Shown one piece after another: positions 58,555 through 64,000 of a stretch of 64,000 bases of DNA (positions within the stretch are counted from its first letter, which is position 1; each line of letters opens with the position of its first letter). The notes under the pieces were generated by a model, which did no database searches, was not told where the DNA came from, and was given only the letters and a program-made list of their open reading frames with translations. The translations under genes and the position numbers were made by a program. Location: positions 62,001-126,000 of the forward strand of contig CAWBFQ010000014.1 in assembly GCA_963788145.1 (NCBI GenBank), written 5' to 3'. The stretch is from UTCFX2 sp963788145. GTDB lineage: Bacteria; Chloroflexota; Anaerolineae; Anaerolineales; UBA4823.

Positions 58555-59442
58555 ATGAACGCAATAAAAAGCATGTACTCCCGCTTGCCAGATCAGGCCC
58601 GCAGCGCCATTCGTTCCGCTGTGCCCGATCCAGTATTGCGTTGGTATGCCCACCGAAACACCGATGTTTACTTGATCTCTTATCCAAAATGCGGGCGGAC
58701 GTGGCTGCGGTTGATGATCGGCCGGGCAATAGTCAGCCAATATGGGTTAGCGGAAAACGAGGATACGCTTTTCATTCACTGGAAACATCGCCCTCATCCC
58801 GCCGTCCCCAGGATCACCGTGATCCATGAAGATCGCCCGATGTTGAAGATCCCCGATGAGTTGGAAAGCTCTAAAGAGCGTTATCGATCCAAACGGATCA
58901 TCTTTTTAGCGCGCGATCCGCGCGATGTGATTGTCTCCAGTTACTTTGAGATGAATAAACGCGGCCGGTTATTTGGTGAAAACCCATACGAAAAACACCA
59001 GGCGGTATTCGATGGCAGCCTGGCGGAATTTGTCCATCAGGAACGGGGTGGGTTCAACACTGTCTTGCGCTATTACAATATCTGGGCAGAAAACCGGAGC
59101 ATCCCAGATGGATTCTTACTGGTTCGATATGAAGACTTGAGAAGCAATCCGCAGCCTGAGTTGCGCCGTGTGATCGACTTTCTGGGTCTCACTTCCATTC
59201 CAGACGCGATTTTAGCCCAGGCAGTGGAATATGCTTCTTTTGAGAATATGCGCAAGATGGAACAACAGAACACCTTCAGCAATGGGATTCTCAACCCGGC
59301 GAACCACAGTGACCAGGAATCATACAAAACTCGCAAAGGGAAAGTGAGAGGATATTTAGAATACCTGGAAGACGACGAGATTGAATATTTAAATATCCAA
59401 GTCCGACAAAATCTTTCTCCCATTTTTGGATATTCGGAATAA
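58555..59442 (+). CDS. Sulfotransferase domain protein
   Basis: 295 residues. PAPS-binding motifs: 5'-phosphosulfate loop YLISYPKCGRTWLRLM (~44-54) and 3'-phosphate motifs FLARDPRDVIVSSYFEMN and RKGKVRGY near the C-terminus; LVRYEDLRSNPQPELRRVIDFLG (in parts) is also typical. It heads a same-strand cluster for polysaccharide building, so a sulfated surface glycan is plausible. The acceptor is unknown. Confidence 0.88.
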   Translation: MNAIKSMYSRLPDQARSAIRSAVPDPVLRWYAHRNTDVYLISYPKCGRTWLRLMIGRAIVSQYGLAENEDTLFIHWKHRPHPAVPRITVIHEDRPMLKIPDELESSKERYRSKRIIFLARDPRDVIVSSYFEMNKRGRLFGENPYEKHQAVFDGSLAEFVHQERGGFNTVLRYYNIWAENRSIPDGFLLVRYEDLRSNPQPELRRVIDFLGLTSIPDAILAQAVEYASFENMRKMEQQNTFSNGILNPANHSDQESYKTRKGKVRGYLEYLEDDEIEYLNIQVRQNLSPIFGYSE

Positions 59443-59469
59443 TTTTTACATACTACGTATAAGAGGACA

Positions 59470-60801
59470 ATGATTATGATGTCATCCAATGAAAAACAAA
59501 ACCTTATCAGTCGATTTAGCAATCGATCTGCTCGGGTGGCCATCCTTGGCCTGGGTTATGTCGGGTTGCCGCTGGCAGTGGCGTTTGCCGAAGCGGGATT
59601 CAAGGTTGTCGGGATCGATCCGGATAAACGCAAAGTGGATACTATTGAGCGCGGCGAGAGTCATATTCAGGATATCCCCGGCGAACAGGTAGCTCGCCTG
59701 GTGAAAGCCGGGACGCTGAAGGCCACCACAGATTTTTCAGCCCTGAAAGAAGCGGACGCCGTCAGCATTTGTGTCCCTACACCGTTGCGCAAGACCGGCG
59801 ATCCAGACCTTTCGTATATTTTGAGCGCCACCGAGCAACTGGCAAAATATGTTCACCCGAAAATGGTTGTGGTGCTCGAATCGACCACTTATCCGGGCAC
59901 AACCCGCGAGATTCTGCTGCCCGAGTTGGGGGAAGATAAGGGGCTGAATGTGGGTGTGGATTTCTTCCTGGCCTTCTCACCTGAGCGGGTTGACCCGGGA
60001 CGTGAGGACTGGACCACTCTAAATACGCCAAAAGTCATCGGCGGAATCACCCCGGCTTGCTCTGAAGTGGCTGCTGCCTGGTACGCTGAAGCGCTGAAGA
60101 CCGTCGTGCCAGTTTCATCTGCCGAGGTGGCTGAGATGGCTAAACTTTTGGAAAACACCTTCCGCATGATCAATATCGGCCTGGTGAATGAGATGGCGAT
60201 GATGTGCGAGAAATTGGGGGTGGATGTCTGGGAAGTGATCGACGCTGCTGCGACCAAGCCGTTCGGCTTCATGAAATTCACACCCGGCCCAGGTCTGGGC
60301 GGCCATTGCATCCCGATCGATCCGCTTTATCTTTCCTGGAAACTACGCGCCCTGAACTACACTGCCCGCTTTATCGAGTTGGCCTCCGAGATCAATACCG
60401 GCATGCCGCGCTATGTGGTCGGTAAAGTGCAAGATGCGATGAATGACCAGGGCAAATCACTCAAGGGACACCGCGTTCTGGTATTGGGCGCAGCTTACAA
60501 ACCCGATATCGATGATATCCGCAAATCGCCTTCGCTGGATGTGATCGGATTGTTGCAGCAGAAAGGCGCTGAGGTCTCTTATCATGATCCCTATATTTCA
60601 AGCTTGCGCCACGAGGGGCTGGAAATGGACAGCGTGCCGGATCTGATGGATGCGGTCCAGCAATCAGATTGTGTCGTGATCGTCACCAACCACAGTAATT
60701 ACAATTACTCAGAGTTGCTGCAAAATGCCAGGCTGATCGTGGATACGCGCAACGCGCTGGGCGCAGCCGGGCGCGACAACCCCAAAGTGATTCGCCTTTA
60801 G
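59470..60801 (+). CDS. UDP-sugar 6-dehydrogenase (UDP-GlcNAc/ManNAc or UDP-glucose type)
   Basis: 443 residues. N-terminal Rossmann VAILGLGYVGLPLAVAFAEAGF (in parts), SICVPTPLRKTGDPDLSY, VLESTTYPGTTREILLPEL, FSPERVDPG, KLLENTFRMINIGLVNEMAM (in parts), the catalytic cysteine in GLGGHCIPIDPLYLSWK, and C-terminal VLVLGAAYKPDIDDIRKSPS. The pattern PVDPG/GGHCIPIDP is that of the WbpA/WecC/TviB group, which oxidise UDP-N-acetylhexosamines; UDP-glucose remains possible. AGAGGA precedes ATG 59470/59476. Confidence 0.9.
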   Translation: MIMMSSNEKQNLISRFSNRSARVAILGLGYVGLPLAVAFAEAGFKVVGIDPDKRKVDTIERGESHIQDIPGEQVARLVKAGTLKATTDFSALKEADAVSICVPTPLRKTGDPDLSYILSATEQLAKYVHPKMVVVLESTTYPGTTREILLPELGEDKGLNVGVDFFLAFSPERVDPGREDWTTLNTPKVIGGITPACSEVAAAWYAEALKTVVPVSSAEVAEMAKLLENTFRMINIGLVNEMAMMCEKLGVDVWEVIDAAATKPFGFMKFTPGPGLGGHCIPIDPLYLSWKLRALNYTARFIELASEINTGMPRYVVGKVQDAMNDQGKSLKGHRVLVLGAAYKPDIDDIRKSPSLDVIGLLQQKGAEVSYHDPYISSLRHEGLEMDSVPDLMDAVQQSDCVVIVTNHSNYNYSELLQNARLIVDTRNALGAAGRDNPKVIRL

Positions 60802-60809
60802 GATGAATC

Positions 60810-60857
60810 GGAGACAGGACATCGCCGAGACTGGTTTCGGATGGGTGTCCTGTCTCC
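60810..60857 (+). promoter_or_regulatory. Intercistronic 12-bp hairpin in the polysaccharide cluster
   Basis: GGAGACAGGACA (60810-60821) pairs perfectly with TGTCCTGTCTCC (60846-60857). The stem ends 13 bases before the epimerase ATG and close to its GAGGAA ribosome site. No T-run, so partial termination, mRNA processing or translation control are all possible. Confidence 0.55.
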
Positions 60858-60870
60858 ACTCGAGGAAAAT

Positions 60871-61863
60871 ATGTCAAATTATTTAGTCACCGGCGCAGCC
60901 GGTTTCATTGGCTCCCGGGTAGCAGCAATGCTGCTCGATAGTGGGCATACTGTGATAGGTATCGATAACATCAATGACGCCTACGATCTGCGCGTCAAAT
61001 ACTGGCGGTTGAACATCCTCAAAGACCGCCCCAATTTTCTCTTCCACCAGGTGGATATCAGCCAGCGAGATGGGTTGAATGATGTCAACAATGACAGCGC
61101 CGGGAAAAAAATCCAGATCGATGCAGTCATCAACCTGGCAGCCAGAGCCGGGGTACGTCCATCGGTACTCGATCCCTGGGTCTATTTCGAAACAAACCTG
61201 ACCGGCACGCTGAACCTGCTGGAACTCTGCCGTCAGCAAGGTGTCCAAAAATTTATCCTGGCTTCCACATCCAGCATTTATGGCAATGACGCCCCGCTGC
61301 CTACGCCAGAAGACGCCAGCAGCGATTATCCCCTTCAACCTTACGCAGCCAGCAAGAAAGGCGCCGAAGCGCTATGCCATGCCTACCACTATCTGCATGG
61401 AATAGACACGACGATTTTCCGCTACTTCACTGTTTATGGCCCGGCTGGCCGCCCGGATATGTCGATGTTCCGGTTTACCCAATGGATTCGGGAGGGTAAG
61501 CCCGTCCGGTTGAACGGCGATGGCGAACAATCGCGCGGTTTCACGTATGTGGATGACATCGCCCGCGGCACAATTCTCGGTCTACAGCCGTTGGGTTACG
61601 AAATTATTAATCTGGGGGGGCATGAGACCATCACGATCAATGAACTCATCCGTATGATCGAAGCAAAGATAGGAAAGAAAGCCATCATCACGCAATTTCC
61701 GGCCGTACCGGCGGATATGCTGGCGAGTTGGGCGGATGTGACAAAAGCTGGCCGATTGCTTGGGTGGAAACCACAGGTCTCCCTTGCCGAAGGGATCTCA
61801 AATATGATCGAGTGGTATGAAAACGAGCGAAGCTGGGCAAGCCAGGTTGTCACGGCTGCTTGA
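60871..61863 (+). CDS. NAD-dependent epimerase/dehydratase (UDP-glucuronate 4-epimerase-like)
   Basis: 330 residues. Extended SDR: LVTGAAGFIGSRVAAMLL, DNINDAYDLRVKYWRL, INLAARAGVRPSVLDP, ASTSSIYGND, the catalytic YAASKKGAE (YxxxK), FRYFTVYGPAGRPDMSMFRF (in parts) and GDGEQSRGFTYVDDIARG. NDxYD and AGVRxS text is typical of UDP-glucuronate 4-epimerases. GAGGAAA before ATG 60871 sets the start. Its C-terminus overlaps the flippase gene by 47 bases. Confidence 0.88.
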   Translation: MSNYLVTGAAGFIGSRVAAMLLDSGHTVIGIDNINDAYDLRVKYWRLNILKDRPNFLFHQVDISQRDGLNDVNNDSAGKKIQIDAVINLAARAGVRPSVLDPWVYFETNLTGTLNLLELCRQQGVQKFILASTSSIYGNDAPLPTPEDASSDYPLQPYAASKKGAEALCHAYHYLHGIDTTIFRYFTVYGPAGRPDMSMFRFTQWIREGKPVRLNGDGEQSRGFTYVDDIARGTILGLQPLGYEIINLGGHETITINELIRMIEAKIGKKAIITQFPAVPADMLASWADVTKAGRLLGWKPQVSLAEGISNMIEWYENERSWASQVVTAA

Positions 61864-63271
61864 CCGGCTGTTCAAGAACGAGTTGGTCCGCCGGATGCTC
61901 AAAAATTCCGGCTACCTGTTCAGCAATACTGGAATCTCCGCAGTCGCCAGCATGCTGCAAGGAATTTTGGCAGCGCGCCTGCTTGGGGCGACCGGCTTTG
62001 GCATTCTGGGGACCATTACTGTATTCACCAGTGTGGTGAATAACTTTGTTTCATTTCGGATGGGTGAACTTGTGGTGAAGTATGTTGGCTACCACACCGA
62101 GCGTGATGATCCTCAATCTGCTGCGGCAGTCTTCAAGCTGGCCGCGCTGTTCGAGATGGTCGCTTCATTCTTTGCTTTTGGATTGATCGTCCTGCTGGCC
62201 CCAATAGGAGCGCAATATCTGGCAAAAGACCCTTCCGCTGCCCCTATGTTCACTCTTTATGGACTGGTCATACTGGCGAACCTGATTGCAGAAAGCTCTA
62301 CTGGCTTATTACAAATCTTTGATCGTTTTCGCCGTCTGGCAGGGTTAGGCATCATCCAAAGTATGGTCACCCTGGCATTAATCAGCATCACATTCGTCTT
62401 GAAAGGCGGTCTGGCAGGCATTCTAAGCGCCTATTTAATCGGAAAAGCGATCGGAGCGATCGCGATCAGCGCGGCAGCCCTGATTGAAGCCGGGCGACGA
62501 TGGGGCAGCGGCTGGGGGCATGTTTCGATTAGACGGTTGAACAGCATCGCGGGCGAAACAGAGGTAAGCCCTTCGTTCCTCGGGGCGGGTCTGGGTGAGT
62601 TAGCTCGTTTTGCTGTCAGCACGAACATCAGCGCCACAATCAGCCTGGTTACCAAAGACAGTGAATTATTGTGGGTCTCCCTGTTGCGCGGTCCTGGCGA
62701 AGCCGGCTATTACAAACTGGCTCTGGCTCTGGCTAATATGGTTCAAATGCCGATCGAGCCGCTCCCGCAAGCCACCTACCCGGAATTATCAAGACAGGTC
62801 GCAAACCAGCGTTGGGGCAATGTCCGCTATATTCTCCGCCAGGGTTCCCGTCTGGCCGGGGCTTATTCCCTGTTCACCACCTTGTTCCTGGTTTTGTTCG
62901 GACAACTACTGATCCGCGTGCTTTATTCGCCCGTCTTCCTACCCAGCTACCCTGCGCTGATGATTCTGCTGGCGGGGTTGGTAGTCGCCAACACGTTTTA
63001 TTGGCGCCGGGTTGCGCTGCTGGCATTGGGAAGAGCTGATTTCCCGGCTAAGGTCAACCTGGTACTGGCGATCTTCAAGGTTTCTGGCACGCTGGCTTTC
63101 GTCCCAAAATATGGTTATCTGGCCAGTGCGGCGCTGCTATCCGGTTTTTACTGGATTGGCTCGCTAATAACAGTATTAAAAGTCCGCGCCCTGGTCAGTC
63201 TGCGCGACCTGCAGGCTGGCGACCAGCCTCAAACCAGCCTTGATGAGCAAAGCACCCATGGTGGGGCTTAG
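61817..63271 (+). CDS. Oligosaccharide flippase (Wzx/MATE-like membrane protein)
   Basis: 484 residues with about 12-14 hydrophobic helices (GYLFSNTGISAVASMLQGI, LLGATGFGILGTITVFTSVV, FFAFGLIVLLAPIGAQYLA, LFTTLFLVLFGQLLIRVLY, and more). The N-terminal LKNSGYLFSNTG and MPIEPLPQATYPELSRQ segments fit the polysaccharide biosynthesis flippase family, which moves lipid-linked repeat units across the membrane. ATG 61817 lies inside the epimerase gene; the overlap of 47 bases is long but in a different frame. Confidence 0.88.
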   Translation: MKTSEAGQARLSRLLDRLFKNELVRRMLKNSGYLFSNTGISAVASMLQGILAARLLGATGFGILGTITVFTSVVNNFVSFRMGELVVKYVGYHTERDDPQSAAAVFKLAALFEMVASFFAFGLIVLLAPIGAQYLAKDPSAAPMFTLYGLVILANLIAESSTGLLQIFDRFRRLAGLGIIQSMVTLALISITFVLKGGLAGILSAYLIGKAIGAIAISAAALIEAGRRWGSGWGHVSIRRLNSIAGETEVSPSFLGAGLGELARFAVSTNISATISLVTKDSELLWVSLLRGPGEAGYYKLALALANMVQMPIEPLPQATYPELSRQVANQRWGNVRYILRQGSRLAGAYSLFTTLFLVLFGQLLIRVLYSPVFLPSYPALMILLAGLVVANTFYWRRVALLALGRADFPAKVNLVLAIFKVSGTLAFVPKYGYLASAALLSGFYWIGSLITVLKVRALVSLRDLQAGDQPQTSLDEQSTHGGA

Positions 63272-63278
63272 GCGAAAC

Positions 63279-64000
63279 ATGCAAATCGCAATGATCGCTC
63301 CCAGCGAGATCCCGGCGCGGCGGGCCAACACGCTCCAGGTGATGAAGATGGCCCAGGCTTTGACCATTCTTGGCCATCAAGTACGCCTGGTCGCTCCCAC
63401 AAGCCAACGCCCGCGCCGGAGCCTGGCAGAGGCAGCCTCCAGCGCGCCAGAAAGCAATCTTACCTGGGAAAGCTTGGCCCATCATTACGGGTTGCAACAC
63501 CCATTCGAGGTCGCCTGGCAGTATTCCAACCCCAGCTTGAAGCGCTACGATTACAGTTTATCGGCGGTGCATTGGGCGCAGCAAGCGAGCGAAGGACATC
63601 CGCTGGGCGCTGACCTGATCTATACCCGGTTACCCCAGGCGGCGGCCCTCTCCAGTTGGAAAGGGATTCCAACTATTTTTGAGATCCATGACTTACCCCA
63701 GGGGACGGTTGGTCCCTGGCTCTTTCGTCAGTTTTTAAAGGGCAAAGGCGCCTGTCGCCTGATAGTGATCACCCAGGCGCTGGCAAATGATCTGGAAAGG
63801 CTTTGGCCCTCCGCTCGCTCCTCGTTTGGGAACCTCAGCAAAACGGATACTGACCCTTCGTCCCTCCAAGCAGGTCTGAAACAACAGATGATCATCGCAC
63901 CAGATGGTGTAGACTTAGGGCGATATGCACACCTACCCGAACCCGAGCAAGCCCGCCGCATGATTGGCGAAACGAGTATCGCTGGCGAAACGAGTATCGC
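63279..64000 (+). CDS. Family 4 glycosyltransferase (5' part, cut by window end)
   Basis: At least 240 residues, open to the last base. N-terminal GT-B domain: QIAMIAPSEIPARRANTLQV, MKMAQALTILGHQVRLVAP, ADLIYTRLPQAAAL, FEIHDLP, CRLIVITQALANDLE and APDGVDLGRY, the standard GT4 acceptor-domain text. The start could be ATG 63258, which overlaps the flippase, or ATG 63279. The visible end contains a tandem repeat. Probably adds a sugar to the lipid-linked glycan handled by the flippase. Confidence 0.85.
   Translation, partial: MQIAMIAPSEIPARRANTLQVMKMAQALTILGHQVRLVAPTSQRPRRSLAEAASSAPESNLTWESLAHHYGLQHPFEVAWQYSNPSLKRYDYSLSAVHWAQQASEGHPLGADLIYTRLPQAAALSSWKGIPTIFEIHDLPQGTVGPWLFRQFLKGKGACRLIVITQALANDLERLWPSARSSFGNLSKTDTDPSSLQAGLKQQMIIAPDGVDLGRYAHLPEPEQARRMIGETSIAGETSI
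63966..64000 (+). repeat. Tandem 18-bp direct repeat at the window end
   Basis: GGCGAAACGAGTATCGCT is present at 63966-63983 and again, for 17 of 18 bases, at 63984-64000. In frame it encodes GETSIA twice. The second copy runs to the window edge, so the number of copies is unknown. Confidence 0.85.

Noticed and set aside
1..64000. CRISPR arrays, insertion sequences, prophage or integrase genes
   Set aside because: No regularly spaced repeats, transposase, integrase or phage structural genes were seen in any frame.

Overview
The window looks like a piece of a Chloroflexota (Anaerolineae-type) chromosome, probably from a metagenome or a draft long-read assembly. This is an inference from gene content: a DMSO-reductase-family transhydroxylase-like enzyme, soluble GAF histidine kinases, FHA/VWA/PP2C genes, a split cytochrome b with a subunit IV-cytochrome c fusion, and TATAAT boxes lying directly against start codons. 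No rRNA or other taxonomic marker is present. Both window ends cut through genes. No CRISPR array, insertion sequence or prophage was seen.

Layout. 1-2.7 kb: end of an operon for a molybdopterin enzyme resembling pyrogallol/phloroglucinol transhydroxylase, with its Fe-S subunit and a membrane protein. 3.0-5.8 kb: a B12-binding radical SAM protein, a duplicated membrane cytochrome and a small membrane protein. 6.0-8.2 kb: purine genes xpt and guaA. 8.3-13.8 kb: a signalling block with a secreted VWA-FHA protein, a PP2C phosphatase and a convergent degenerate PP2C-like protein. 13.9-20.4 kb: acyltransferase, AmrS-type radical SAM enzyme, mobA, ribokinase, Gfo/Idh/MocA oxidoreductase and a class V aminotransferase. 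20.5-24.9 kb: a PadR-controlled redox cluster containing an apparent deletion fusion. 25-31.3 kb: sdhCDAB (minus strand), divergent from a Rieske/cytochrome b/cytochrome c operon, with a CRP/FNR-like site between them. 31.5-37.1 kb: icd, a Ca2+-type P-ATPase, then a candidate structured leader RNA, a proline-ended mini-ORF and corA. 37-42 kb: rnhB, GT2 glycosyltransferase, a NERD-like membrane protein, two tRNAs, a methyltransferase and a Vms1-like release factor. 42-53.6 kb: four GAF-containing soluble sensors or kinases, nth, an asparaginase-like protein, an MBL-fold protein and holB. 53.7-58.5 kb: pcrA, tsaE-tsaB-rimI and a family 4 uracil-DNA glycosylase. 58.5-64 kb: an exopolysaccharide-type cluster with sulfotransferase, nucleotide-sugar dehydrogenase, epimerase, flippase and a truncated GT4 glycosyltransferase.

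The strongest cross-window signal is technical or very unusual. At least twelve single-base +1 shifts break otherwise well-conserved genes (Fe-S subunit, radical SAM protein, ribokinase twice, aminotransferase, sdhB, cytochrome b, NERD protein, nth, pcrA twice, tsaB), and no single-base loss was found. Insertion-type sequencing error is the likeliest cause. These genes are annotated below over their reconstructed full spans.

Regulatory signals that recur across the window are CRP/FNR-like palindromes at the respiratory and TCA genes, an extended -10 motif TGCTATAAT, and -10 boxes 6-10 nt before start codons that imply leaderless mRNAs.
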